From positions 310,001-374,000 of the forward strand of contig NZ_JABBGF010000003.1 in the NCBI RefSeq assembly GCF_012927265.1: 64,000 bases of DNA. The letters are read 5' to 3'. Each line of letters opens with the position of its first letter. The stretch's first letter is position 1. The position numbers and the translations under genes were made by a program. The stretch comes from Chryseobacterium cheonjiense (GTDB lineage Bacteria > Bacteroidota > Bacteroidia > Flavobacteriales > Weeksellaceae). A model generated the notes under the pieces. The model saw nothing but the letters and a program-made list of their open reading frames with translations. It searched no databases and was not told the origin of the DNA. Positions 16,410 to 25,304 of the stretch are shown here, one piece after another.

Positions 16410-16424
16410 TAAACAAAGACTGTT

Positions 16425-18623
16425 ATGAAAAATAAAACATTTATCTTCTTATGCCTGCTTATCGCGGCGCAGGTTTTTGGACAAAATTATTGGTCAAAGA
16501 TTAAAAATCCTAAGATCGACAGAGAAAATCTTAATCCAAGATGGACTACACCGAACGCTTTTTCTTTGTATCATGCCGATCTCGACAAAATTAAAGCCGA
16601 TCTGAAAAAAGTTCCGCAACGTTTTTCCGGTGATGAAAGCCATATCATGCAGTTTCCTGACGCGGACGGTAATGTCCGGGACTATATCGTACAGGAAGCT
16701 TCCGTAATGGAACCGGAGTTGCAGGCAAAATTTCCTGAAATAAGATCCTACACAGGCTGGCAGAAAAACCATCCTGAAAATACGATCCGTTTCAGCGTAA
16801 CCCCTTCCACAGGAATCAGTGTCATGTATTTTGATAATTGGGACATTAGTTACTTAGACAGCTATACAAAAGATAACTCTGCATTTATACTATATAAAAG
16901 AAAAGATTTACCGCTCAATAATAGGCTTTTTGAATGCCATGTTGAAAATGAATTGGATCAATTAAAAAATAACGGGTCTGCGAACAAAGCGCCGTTGGTT
17001 TCCGACGGACAGTTCAGAACCTACAGACTTGCACTTTCTGCCACTGGAGAGTATACCACTTTTCATGGCGGAACTGTATCCCTGGCAATGGCCGCTATGG
17101 CTACCACGATGACCAGGGTAAACGGAATTTATGAAAAAACAATTTCCACGACAATGGTTATGGTGAGCAATAACAATCAGCTCATTTATACCAATGCCTC
17201 TACCGATCCTTTTACCAATGGAAATCCGAGTACGATGATCAATGAAAACCAAACAAATACTACAAATATTATTGGCTCTGCCAATTACGATATAGGTCAT
17301 GTTTTCGGAACTAACAGTGGAGGATTAGCCGGGTTGGGAGTGGTTTGTGTTTCGTCTAATAAGGCGAGAGGTGTTACAGGTTCCGGAGCGCCAATAGGAG
17401 ATCCTTTTGATATTGATTATGTAGCTCACGAAATGGGACATCAGTTTGGGGCTAATCATACTTTCAGGGCGGCGACTTCTGCCTGTAGCGGTAACTTTAA
17501 TAATGCCACAGCGTATGAACCGGGAAGCGGAAGTACCATTATGGCATATGCAGGGATCTGCGGGGTGACCAATAATGTTCAGAATAATAGTGATGCTTAT
17601 TTTCATGCAGCAAGCATTTTGGAAATGTATGCTGTTTTGCAGAGAGCTTCGGATTGTGCGAGTAAAGTATCCAACAACAATGGTGTCCCTACCGCAGATG
17701 CAGGAGCTGATTATATTATTCCGAAAGAGACAGCGTTTGTTTTAACAGGTACAGGAACAGATCCTAACGGAGATCCTTTAACATATTTATGGGAACAGTA
17801 CGATAATACAAGCAATACTCAGCCTCCTGTATCTACAGCAACAGCCGGGCCGGTTTACCGATCTTTAACACCTACAACTTCACCCTCAAGATATTTTCCT
17901 ACGCTGAGTTCTGTGGTAGCGAATAATTTGTTTCCGAAATGGGAGGTTACACCTGCTGTTGCCAGAACACTAAACTTTTCACTGGTGGTAAATGATAATA
18001 AAGCTACCGGGAATCAGGCTGCAAGAGATGCAATGGTAGTAACGGTTACCAATGACGGACCTTTTACAGTAACTTCACAGGCACTTGCAGGAGAAAGCTA
18101 TAACGGGAATACAAGCATTCCGATAACATGGAATGTAGCCGGAACCAATACCGGAACCATTAATACACAGAATGTAAGTATCTTGCTTTCCAAAGACGGT
18201 GGGCTGACTTTCAATACAGTTTTAGCTGCAAGCGTTCCTAATAACGGATCTGCCAATGTAACATTGCCTAATGAAAATATTGCTTCAGCAAGAATCATGG
18301 TAAAAGCAGTTAATAACATTTATTATGCACTTAATACTTCGCCTTTTTCCATCGTACAGTTTTTGGCAACTGCTGAATCAGATGTAAAAAGTTTTTCCAT
18401 CTACCCGAATCCTTCTCATGATGTGGTTCATATCAAACTAAAGCGTTCTTCCCAAAAGGCAGATTACCAATTATTCGACGCGTCAGGGAGATTGTTGAAA
18501 ACAGGAAATTTCAAAGGTACGACTGAGTTGAGTGTGAATGATCTGACGAACGGAAACTATATCATTTCACTCGTTTTGGAGAATGGTGAAAAAATATCTG
18601 AAAAATTAATCATTAAGAAATAA
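16425..18623 (+). CDS. Secreted M12B-like (reprolysin-type) metalloprotease with T9SS sorting domain
   Basis: A 732-residue protein: signal peptide (MKNKTFIFLCLLIAAQVFG, then Q), a propeptide-like region, a catalytic domain with the extended zinc motif HEMGHQFGANH (His335, Glu336, His339, His345) and a downstream GSTIMAYAG that fits the Met-turn of metzincins. A region of Ig-like or PKD-like repeats follows (GTGTDPNGDPLTYLWEQYDN, about 440-460), then a C-terminal type A sorting domain (YPNPSHDVVHIKL to KLIIKK, about 660-732), which directs export through the type IX system. It should be an extracellular protease. A bidirectional terminator separates it from the convergent MscS gene. Confidence 0.92.
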   Translation: MKNKTFIFLCLLIAAQVFGQNYWSKIKNPKIDRENLNPRWTTPNAFSLYHADLDKIKADLKKVPQRFSGDESHIMQFPDADGNVRDYIVQEASVMEPELQAKFPEIRSYTGWQKNHPENTIRFSVTPSTGISVMYFDNWDISYLDSYTKDNSAFILYKRKDLPLNNRLFECHVENELDQLKNNGSANKAPLVSDGQFRTYRLALSATGEYTTFHGGTVSLAMAAMATTMTRVNGIYEKTISTTMVMVSNNNQLIYTNASTDPFTNGNPSTMINENQTNTTNIIGSANYDIGHVFGTNSGGLAGLGVVCVSSNKARGVTGSGAPIGDPFDIDYVAHEMGHQFGANHTFRAATSACSGNFNNATAYEPGSGSTIMAYAGICGVTNNVQNNSDAYFHAASILEMYAVLQRASDCASKVSNNNGVPTADAGADYIIPKETAFVLTGTGTDPNGDPLTYLWEQYDNTSNTQPPVSTATAGPVYRSLTPTTSPSRYFPTLSSVVANNLFPKWEVTPAVARTLNFSLVVNDNKATGNQAARDAMVVTVTNDGPFTVTSQALAGESYNGNTSIPITWNVAGTNTGTINTQNVSILLSKDGGLTFNTVLAASVPNNGSANVTLPNENIASARIMVKAVNNIYYALNTSPFSIVQFLATAESDVKSFSIYPNPSHDVVHIKLKRSSQKADYQLFDASGRLLKTGNFKGTTELSVNDLTNGNYIISLVLENGEKISEKLIIKK

Positions 18624-18642
18624 TGTTTTTCTATATATTATG

Positions 18643-18670
18643 AAAGCAACCTTTTAAAGGTTGCTTTTTT
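18643..18670. terminator. Bidirectional terminator between convergent genes
   Basis: Near-perfect palindrome AAGCAACCTTT / AAAGGTTGCTT with A run before and T run after, usable on both strands. It overlaps the last codons of the minus-strand MscS gene. Confidence 0.85.
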
Positions 18671-19550
18671 CTTCCTGACTTTTGCTGGTCACGCTATTCG
18701 TATCGGTAATGCTGATGCTCATTGGAGTTACCAGCTGAATGCCTTCCGAATCCAATTTTTTCTTTATTTCAAAATAGGCAATGCTTTTCAGCAGCATCAT
18801 ATCGGCACCTATCACCATGGGAAATTTAACCTGAAGATTAAAAATACCCTGCTTAAGATCGGTTAGTATGGCTGTAGCGGTTTCCGGGCGGTCTACATTT
18901 TCAAGGCTGCGTACTACTTCCAGAACAGATTGCTGCGCCTTTGCAATATCCTGATCAGCCGGAATTTCAAAATTCAGATATATTTTTCTTTGGGGAGAAG
19001 CCGTGAAATTATAAAAAGAGGAGCTGAAAATTACCTGGTTCGGAATATAAACTTTCTTTCCATCGTCAGCAATCACTTTTGTTGTAAGAAAACCAATTTC
19101 AGAAACGGTTCCGGAATTATTTCCGATCGTAACATAATCACCTACTTTAAATGCTTTATCAATGCCGATCAGCATTCCTGAAAAGATGCTTGAAACAAGA
19201 TCCTTTAAAGCAACACCGGCAATTACCCCCGCAACACCAAGACTTCCGATAAACTTCCACAAAAACCCGCTGAAACCCATAATTTCAAGTGCGATAAATG
19301 TTCCCATAATCATAATGAGAAATCTGAATACGCCAATGAGGGTTACCAGAGAGCTTTCTTTTTTACTTTTTGGAAAAAGCTTGTGAAATATTTTAACCGA
19401 AATCTGACTTAAATACTTACTGGTAAAAAGAAAAAATGAAAATACAATAATCCCCACAATAAGTTTCGGAGTGATTTCTGCAAACTTCAGGTACCAGTTT
19501 TGAAGAACATTATAAACAACATCAATATAGCTCAAACTGCTTTTCTGCAT
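18654..19550 (-). CDS. Mechanosensitive channel of the MscS family
   Basis: A 298-residue membrane protein. Three hydrophobic segments occupy about residues 25-130. The pore helix and beta domain are recognisable: GSLGVAGVIAGVALKDLVSS then FSGMLIGIDKAFKVGDYVTI and GTVSEIGFLTTKVIADDGK, typical of MscS. It would release osmolytes during hypo-osmotic shock. Its final codons lie inside a bidirectional terminator hairpin. It diverges from the peroxiredoxin gene. Confidence 0.93.
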   Translation of the reverse strand: MQKSSLSYIDVVYNVLQNWYLKFAEITPKLIVGIIVFSFFLFTSKYLSQISVKIFHKLFPKSKKESSLVTLIGVFRFLIMIMGTFIALEIMGFSGFLWKFIGSLGVAGVIAGVALKDLVSSIFSGMLIGIDKAFKVGDYVTIGNNSGTVSEIGFLTTKVIADDGKKVYIPNQVIFSSSFYNFTASPQRKIYLNFEIPADQDIAKAQQSVLEVVRSLENVDRPETATAILTDLKQGIFNLQVKFPMVIGADMMLLKSIAYFEIKKKLDSEGIQLVTPMSISITDTNSVTSKSQEEKSNL

Positions 19551-19591
19551 GAATAATTTTTTTAAATAATTACATTTTTTTAAACAAAAAT

Positions 19592-19622
19592 TTTGCCAGT
19601 CTCAAAAACTCTACTAAATTTG
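19592..19622 (+). promoter_or_regulatory. Consensus promoter of the peroxiredoxin gene
   Basis: TTTG (19592-19595), exactly 19 nt, TAAATTTG (19615-19622). This is a perfect Bacteroidota sigma-A promoter, with the ATG 23 nt downstream of the -7 element. Confidence 0.85.
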
Positions 19623-19645
19623 TAGACTAATAAGAACAAAATATT

Positions 19646-20281
19646 ATGTCAATTAAACTAGGAGATACAGCACCGGACTTTCAGGCGGAAACGTCTTTAG
19701 GAGATATTAATTTTTATGAGTATTTGGGAGATTCCTGGGGAATACTGTTTTCCCATCCTGCAGATTACACCCCGGTGTGTACCACGGAACTCGGCTACAC
19801 CTCAAAACTGAAATCGGAATTTGAGAAAAGAGGAACGAAAGTTATCGCTTTAAGTGTAGACGGGGTGGAAGACCATCAGAACTGGATCAGAGATATTAAT
19901 GAAACCCAGGATACGGATGTGCAGTTTCCTATCATTGCAGATAAAGACCGTACAATTTCCGAGCTGTACGATTTTATTCATCCCAATGCTTCGGCTACAG
20001 CTACTGTACGTTCTCTGCTGATTATTGATCCTGAAAAAAAAGTAAGGCTCATTATTACTTATCCTGCCTCAACGGGAAGAAATTTTAATGAAATCCTTAG
20101 AGTGCTGGATTCACTTCAGCTTGTAGATTCCTACAAGGTGGCCACTCCGGTAAACTGGGAAGAAGGAGATGATGTTATTGTTCCGCCAAGTGTTTCCACT
20201 GAGGAAGCAAGGAAAATATTTCCGAAAGGCGTTAAAGAGGTAAAACCGTATCTGCGATATACGCCACAACCTAATACATGA
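19646..20281 (+). CDS. Peroxiredoxin, 1-Cys (Prx6) type
   Basis: A 211-residue cytoplasmic enzyme that reduces peroxides. The active site reads SHPADYTPVCTTELG with the peroxidatic Cys45; the Thr and later Arg (TVRSLLIIDP region) of the catalytic triad are present. The long C-terminal arm (NWEEGDDVIVPPSV and following) and the absence of a resolving cysteine place it in the Prx6 subfamily. It has its own strong promoter and a very stable terminator, so it appears to be a highly expressed single gene. Confidence 0.95.
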   Translation: MSIKLGDTAPDFQAETSLGDINFYEYLGDSWGILFSHPADYTPVCTTELGYTSKLKSEFEKRGTKVIALSVDGVEDHQNWIRDINETQDTDVQFPIIADKDRTISELYDFIHPNASATATVRSLLIIDPEKKVRLIITYPASTGRNFNEILRVLDSLQLVDSYKVATPVNWEEGDDVIVPPSVSTEEARKIFPKGVKEVKPYLRYTPQPNT

Positions 20282-20320
20282 TTTATTTGATTTTTTATAG
20301 TTTAGTTTTAATTTGTACGA

Positions 20321-20354
20321 AAATCGCCGCGGAAAATTTTTTCCGCGGCGATTT
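20321..20354. terminator. Bidirectional terminator, perfect palindrome
   Basis: AAATCGCCGCGGAAAA pairs perfectly with TTTTCCGCGGCGATTT. It lies between the convergent peroxiredoxin and outer-membrane protein genes. Confidence 0.9.
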
Positions 20355-20388
20355 CATTTACGTGTATATAGTGTGTGTGAAGTGATTC

Positions 20389-20982
20389 TTATTGTGCAAC
20401 ATCGTTAGCTACCTGCTTAGCTTTTGATGTCGGAATATAAATGCTGAAACCTACGTTGAAAGTAATATTAGAATTAAGCCCTTCGTTTCCGAAGCCTGCT
20501 CTTCCTCTGTATTTTACCAATCCTTCAAGACCGATATTCGGTGTGATGAAGTAAGAGTAACCTGGTCCTACACCAAAATCCAAACCTGTAGTAGAATCTC
20601 CGTTTTCAACAGATCTTCCTCCGATTCCTACATTTCCTTCGAAGAACCAACGCCCGTGGTTAAGCAGATTATCTACACCTTTTTCTCCCGGTGAAAGAAA
20701 ATAGCGGCCTAATGCACCAACTCCATACGTAAATTCTGTAGGGCTTCCGTTGGTAACCTTATTGAATCCTAAATCTACATAACCTCCTAAGGCAACATTA
20801 TCTTCAATGAAATATGCTCCTTTTGGTTGGATTCCAATATTGTATCCGCCACCTGTATTCAGTCCGAAATTACTTGATATTAAACTGCTTCCTACTAACC
20901 AGTTTCCTTTTTGAATTTGTGCATTCATGGTTGTAGCCAAACCTGCTACCGCTAGTATTCCTGATAAAATTAGCTTTTTCAT
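20389..20982 (-). CDS. Outer-membrane beta-barrel protein (porin-like)
   Basis: A 197-residue protein with a signal peptide (MKKLILSGILAVAGLATTMN, then AQ). The mature part has about eight alternating strands, many Gly and aromatic residues (GNWLVGSSLISSNFG, GYSYFITPNIGLEGLVKY, NITFNVGFSIYIP), matching the small OmpW/OmpX-like barrels annotated as outer-membrane beta-barrel protein. The last residues KAKQVANDVAQ are not a typical barrel end, so the barrel may close before residue 185. Function unknown. Confidence 0.85.
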   Translation of the reverse strand: MKKLILSGILAVAGLATTMNAQIQKGNWLVGSSLISSNFGLNTGGGYNIGIQPKGAYFIEDNVALGGYVDLGFNKVTNGSPTEFTYGVGALGRYFLSPGEKGVDNLLNHGRWFFEGNVGIGGRSVENGDSTTGLDFGVGPGYSYFITPNIGLEGLVKYRGRAGFGNEGLNSNITFNVGFSIYIPTSKAKQVANDVAQ

Positions 20983-21125
20983 AATTTATTATTTTAAGTT
21001 TATGTTTATCATTTGTGGTTTCTGAAAAACAATAAATGTGCCAACTAATCAATGTTTGGTGAATTTGACAGCATCAATTAAAATTTTTTAAAATACCATA
21101 GTGTGGTATGTATTTTTTTCTAAAA

Positions 21126-21641
21126 TTATAACAAAAGTAATATAATTGATACCACAAGACCTACTGCCGTAAAAATCATTCCACGTTTGAATGCTTTGGT
21201 TTTCGGATTAAACATCCAGAAACTTGAAATAACGAAAAAGAATAACGAAATCCCGAAAAAAGTGTTTAATGGCGATAGGGTGTCTTTTGATTGTGCTTTG
21301 TGAAGTTTTGTCATTTTATCCAAAACAAATGGCAGTTCTTTTTTTGAATATTTTGCCTGTCCTGTGGCGGCATCATAAGTTCCCTGTTTAAATTTTAAAA
21401 CGGTTCCTTCGGTTTTTTCAACCTCGAAATTTTTTATTCTTAATTCTTTACCCAATGCCTTTTCATCAAGGTTTTTCTCAATTACTTTGTCATATTTTTT
21501 TTCTTTTTTAAGAAAATCAGTATCCCTGTACACCAGCAAAATGCCGCTTACTGCATACACTGCCATGATGCCGGCCAGGAAATAGCCCAGATAACGGTGG
21601 GTAATTCTCATGAAACTTCTTGTGTCCTTAATCTTATCCAT
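21126..21641 (-). CDS. PepSY-domain membrane protein
   Basis: A 171-residue protein: MDKIKDTRSFMRITHRYLGY leads into a membrane span (FLAGIMAVYAVSGILLVY), then a periplasmic region (about 45-115) and two further spans at the C-terminus (FFGISLFFFVISSFWMF, GMIFTAVGLVVSIILLLL). The HRYLGY start with a following span is the start of PepSY-associated TM proteins, which are often encoded with siderophore receptors and are thought to take part in ferric reduction or iron release. Here it follows the TonB receptor gene. The start at 21641 was chosen because an in-frame codon at 21668 falls inside a stem-loop. Confidence 0.8.
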   Translation of the reverse strand: MDKIKDTRSFMRITHRYLGYFLAGIMAVYAVSGILLVYRDTDFLKKEKKYDKVIEKNLDEKALGKELRIKNFEVEKTEGTVLKFKQGTYDAATGQAKYSKKELPFVLDKMTKLHKAQSKDTLSPLNTFFGISLFFFVISSFWMFNPKTKAFKRGMIFTAVGLVVSIILLLL

Positions 21642-21666
21642 AATGTAGTTTTTGTTTTTAAATTTC

Positions 21667-21700
21667 AAAGTGGAAACCGCAACAATGCAATTCCCACTTT
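21667..21700 (-). promoter_or_regulatory. Intercistronic 14-bp stem-loop
   Basis: On the minus strand AAAGTGGGAATTGC, loop ATTGTT, GCGGTTTCCACTTT can form a continuous 14-bp stem (three G-U pairs). It sits between the TonB receptor stop and the PepSY start and is not followed by a T run. A processing or mRNA-stability element, or partial terminator that lowers PepSY expression, is likely. Confidence 0.6.
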
Positions 21701-21724
21701 CTATGAAAAAATAGTATTAGTCTT

Positions 21725-24007
21725 TTAAAGCTTGTACGTTAATGTGAAATAGTAATTTCTTGGAGTGATTGGGTTTACCGAGTAATTTTCATGAACATTA
21801 TAGTTCACTACATCAAACAGGTTTCCTACTCTTCCCTGGATCATGAATTTTTTCCATTCGTAGCCTACAGACAAAGAAACTGTTGTATAGTCTTTCAATT
21901 CGAAAATTCTACTAATTCCGTTTCTTGATGCTAAACTGTTGCTTCCTGTTTTTGTGTCATTCCAGCCAGCTAATCTGTCACCAATATAATAAACACTGGC
22001 ACCGACCTTCAATCCCGGAATATAATTGGTGAATTTGTAAAATATTGATGCGTTCGCTGTAGTGGCAGGAGTTCTTACCAATCTTTGATTCTCTACATAT
22101 CCAAAAGCTTCGGGTGTATCTAAATATACGGAGTTGTTATATGAAAATCCTCCGATAATAGAAAGGTTTTCGGTAGGATTTCCTGTGATATCAAGTTCTA
22201 CACCACGACTTCTCATTTTTCCTGCAAAATCTTTGATCAGGCCATTAGGATCTAATTGTTGTCCTGCATCGTTTAAAGCGACCTGATAGTAATTTCTATA
22301 TAATATCTGGTAGACTGTTAGGTTGATGGCTAATGCATTATTCCAAAGGTTCTTCTTTGCACCTACTTCATACTGATCAATATTTGTCGGCGTGAGGGCT
22401 TCGTCATTTCTTAATCTCCCGGTGTTGGCTACAAAAGAGTTTGTATAGGTTGCGAAAACAGATAAATTGTCGTTTGGAGCATATACCAAACCAACTTTTG
22501 GTGATATTGCCTGATCTGAAGACGAAGTATTGTTTACTAAATTTTTGCTTTCGGTGGAATTTGGATCAACAACTCCGTTTTTGCTGGTTTTAAATTTAGT
22601 ATTGATTGTTGGCATGTTTTCAATATAGGACCAACGTAATCCTGCAATCACTTTAAATTGCTTAGTAAGACTCATAAAATCTTGAGCGTAAACCCCGATT
22701 CTTCTTGTATTGATGCGGTTTTTTTCAAGTCTTTGCGCATCCGGTGTACTTCCGCTAGCCCATGATGAAGGATCATCTAAATAGAGTGTTCCATTGCTGT
22801 TGCCGTTAGTTCCATATAAATAACTGTTTCCGTAAGCCAGGTTATTAGTTGGATTATAATAGGTATAAGAATCTGCAGCTCCATAGTCTGCATCTGCTCC
22901 AAACAAAACTTTATGGTTTATTTTTCCGGTAAAGAATTCACCATTAAGGTTTACCTGTGCAGAGGTATAGTTTTGTTCATTATAAGTTCTGTTCAATGGT
23001 CTCTTCCAGGATAATCGATTACTTACATAACCCCATTGTACCCTTTCTGTAGAAAAATAATCCTTAGTGTAATTCTGATAAGATGCTGTAGCATTTAATG
23101 ACCATCTTTCGTTAAACTGATGGTTAAATGTAGTATTTGTAGATACCTGCTCAACATTTTGAAACTGCCAATCTGTACCTAAAAATGCATTTCTCGGAAG
23201 CAGGTTGTTCATTTCATAAGTAAGACCATCCTGTTTAGTGATCGATCCTATACCGAAATCCGGGGTAAAATCATTTTTAAGATAATCGGCTTCAACAATT
23301 AGTTGTGACCTGTCACTTAAATTAAATAAAAACGACGGATTGAAATAATATTTTTCTGACTGAACAACATCTCTGAAACTTTCCGCATATTCATAAGTTC
23401 CATTAACTCTGAAAGCTATATTTTTAGAAAGTGGACCATAGATATCAACCATTGGTTTATAAGAGTTCCAGCTTCCGGCATTCATTCCCACACTGCCTCC
23501 AAAATTGAATTTAGGCTTTTTCGTAATCATGTTGATCACTCCACCGGCGGCCGTATTACCGTACAGCATGGCGTTGGCTCCTTTAAGAACTTCAACCCTC
23601 TCCAGACCGCTTACCTCAGGGAAAATACCACTGTTTATTCTTGATCCGTTCTTAAAGATATTGTCATTTCCTAAAATGAAACCACGTCCGCCAAAACTAT
23701 CCTGAGAATTTCCTCTTGATGAAGTTACGTAGATACCGTTAACGTTTTGAAGTACGTCACTCAATTGCTTCGCCTGTTGCTGCTCAATAATTTCATGAGT
23801 TACGATGGCAATAGGTTGCGGTGTTTCCATTATTGTAAGATTAGACTTTGTAGATAATGGTCTGGCCTTATTAGGATTTCCTGTTTTATGAAGGTTTACA
23901 TCTTCAATGGTCTGTATCCTAATGGTATCAGCTTCCGTATTTCTCATTTGTGCACCTAAGGACAAGGCTGTGAATAATAATCCTAAGGTTACTAGCTGTT
24001 TATTCAT
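21725..24007 (-). CDS. TonB-dependent siderophore receptor
   Basis: A 760-residue outer-membrane receptor: signal peptide (MNKQLVTLGLLFTALSLGAQ), plug domain about 55-165 (TPQPIAIVTHEIIEQQQAKQ, LSDVLQNVNGIYVTSSRG, RVEVLKGANAMLYGNTAAGG, then VINMITKKP) and a 22-strand barrel ending GNLFDVVNYNVHENYSVNPI then YYFTLTYKL. This is the FhuA/FoxA-like ferric siderophore class. The N-terminal signalling extension of transducers is absent. The PepSY gene downstream fits iron acquisition. The ligand cannot be told from sequence. Confidence 0.93.
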   Translation of the reverse strand: MNKQLVTLGLLFTALSLGAQMRNTEADTIRIQTIEDVNLHKTGNPNKARPLSTKSNLTIMETPQPIAIVTHEIIEQQQAKQLSDVLQNVNGIYVTSSRGNSQDSFGGRGFILGNDNIFKNGSRINSGIFPEVSGLERVEVLKGANAMLYGNTAAGGVINMITKKPKFNFGGSVGMNAGSWNSYKPMVDIYGPLSKNIAFRVNGTYEYAESFRDVVQSEKYYFNPSFLFNLSDRSQLIVEADYLKNDFTPDFGIGSITKQDGLTYEMNNLLPRNAFLGTDWQFQNVEQVSTNTTFNHQFNERWSLNATASYQNYTKDYFSTERVQWGYVSNRLSWKRPLNRTYNEQNYTSAQVNLNGEFFTGKINHKVLFGADADYGAADSYTYYNPTNNLAYGNSYLYGTNGNSNGTLYLDDPSSWASGSTPDAQRLEKNRINTRRIGVYAQDFMSLTKQFKVIAGLRWSYIENMPTINTKFKTSKNGVVDPNSTESKNLVNNTSSSDQAISPKVGLVYAPNDNLSVFATYTNSFVANTGRLRNDEALTPTNIDQYEVGAKKNLWNNALAINLTVYQILYRNYYQVALNDAGQQLDPNGLIKDFAGKMRSRGVELDITGNPTENLSIIGGFSYNNSVYLDTPEAFGYVENQRLVRTPATTANASIFYKFTNYIPGLKVGASVYYIGDRLAGWNDTKTGSNSLASRNGISRIFELKDYTTVSLSVGYEWKKFMIQGRVGNLFDVVNYNVHENYSVNPITPRNYYFTLTYKL

Positions 24008-24043
24008 GATAGCTTATTATTTAGAGTGATTTTAAATAAAGTG

Positions 24044-24051
24044 CAAATGTA
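24044..24051 (-). promoter_or_regulatory. -7 element of the siderophore receptor gene
   Basis: On the minus strand TACATTTG, a match to TAnnTTTG, 36 nt before the ATG. The -33 region is weak. No iron-box was recognised with confidence. Confidence 0.5.
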
Positions 24052-24171
24052 TATTATTATTTAGAATTAATAAAAATTAATAAGTGATATTTGTCATTTT
24101 TTAGATAAATCAGAATAGAGATTTGGCGGATATATTGCAGGGGAATGAATAACTTTGGTAAAAAATAAATT

Positions 24172-25227
24172 ATGCAATTGGTAAAAACAGGGCTCTGTGC
24201 ATTCGGAATGAGCGGAAAAATATTTCACGCTCCCTTTTTAAAAGAACATCCGGGATTTTTTTTGTCGGCTGTTGTGGAAAGAAGTAAGGAAGATTCTAAG
24301 GAAAAATATCCTGAAGCAACCATTTATCGCTCTGTAGAAGAAATGCTTGAGCATGCAGACATCGATTTGGTAGTGGTAAATACGCCGGTTCAGACTCATT
24401 TTGAATATGTAAAAATGGCTTTGGAGGCAGGGAAAAATGTAATTGTTGAAAAACCTTTTACGGTGAATGTGTCCGAAGCAGAAGAACTGGTAAGGCTGGC
24501 AGAAGAAAAAGGGCTGTTTTTGAGTGTTTATCAGAACAGAAGATTTGACCGTGATTATCTTCAGGTCCAGAAAATTATGAATGAAGGTAAACTCGGGAGT
24601 ATAAAAGAGGCTGAAATCCGTTTCGACAGATTCCGTACCGAACCCAGCGGAAAGGCCCATAAAGAAAATCCTGACGCTACAGGTTCTGGATCATTGCATG
24701 ATTTAGGCTCTCACCTGATCGATCAGGCAACCCAATATTTTGGGTTCCCGGAAAAATTATTTGCCGATGTATTTTCCATGAAAGGAAAAGATTTTGCCAA
24801 TGATTATTTTGAAATTATTTTATATTATCCTGATGAATTGAGGGTAAGGCTGAAGTCTTCAGTGTTTACTAAAGAAGCACATTATGCTTATGCCATTCAT
24901 GGAGAAAAAGGAAGCTTCCTCCAGAAAAGGACAGACAATCAGGAAAATGAACTGGCGTCAGGAGCCATTCCTGAATATGGTAAAGAATGGACTCAGCCTA
25001 TTGGAGAGCCGGACGGAATTCTGAATTTTTTAAATGATAATAAAGAAACCGAAAGAGTTGTAACTTCCAGTGAAGCTGGAAATTATATGAATTACTATCA
25101 GCAGATTTACGAATTTATCGTTTTCGGATATGCATTGCCTTCCCCCGCAGAAGAGATCATCAGGAATATGAAGATTATTGATGCGGCATTGGAAAGTTCA
25201 AATACTGAAAAAGTAGTTTACCTGTAA
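24172..25227 (+). CDS. Gfo/Idh/MocA-family oxidoreductase
   Basis: A 351-residue NAD(P)-dependent enzyme. The Rossmann part includes LCAFGMSGKIFHAPFL at the start, VVNTPVQTHFEYVKMALEAG and NVIVEKPFTVNVSEAEEL, where EKP carries the conserved catalytic lysine. The C-terminal half starts about residue 130 with QNRRFDRDYLQVQKIM and includes GSGSLHDLGSHLIDQATQYF, typical of the family. The substrate is probably a sugar or inositol derivative, as for YdgJ-like members, but cannot be specified. The gene is alone, divergent from the siderophore receptor. Confidence 0.92.
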   Translation: MQLVKTGLCAFGMSGKIFHAPFLKEHPGFFLSAVVERSKEDSKEKYPEATIYRSVEEMLEHADIDLVVVNTPVQTHFEYVKMALEAGKNVIVEKPFTVNVSEAEELVRLAEEKGLFLSVYQNRRFDRDYLQVQKIMNEGKLGSIKEAEIRFDRFRTEPSGKAHKENPDATGSGSLHDLGSHLIDQATQYFGFPEKLFADVFSMKGKDFANDYFEIILYYPDELRVRLKSSVFTKEAHYAYAIHGEKGSFLQKRTDNQENELASGAIPEYGKEWTQPIGEPDGILNFLNDNKETERVVTSSEAGNYMNYYQQIYEFIVFGYALPSPAEEIIRNMKIIDAALESSNTEKVVYL

Positions 25228-25239
25228 TGGGATATTAGA

Positions 25240-25286
25240 GTTTTAGGGTTTTAGTTGTTTAATAAAAATCACTTTTACCCTAAAAC
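25240..25286. repeat. Imperfect palindrome in the intergenic gap
   Basis: GTTTTAGGG (25240-25248) and CCCTAAAAC (25278-25286) are inverted arms with a loop of 29 nt; the match extends weakly outward. It lies between two convergent genes and could act as a terminator or be a dispersed repeat. Confidence 0.45.
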
Positions 25287-25304
25287 GCTATCTCGCTCAG
25301 ACCA

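Noticed and set aside
24008..24171. Riboswitch or Fur box before the siderophore receptor
   Set aside because: No recognisable fold or clear 19-bp iron box; only a -7 element can be supported.
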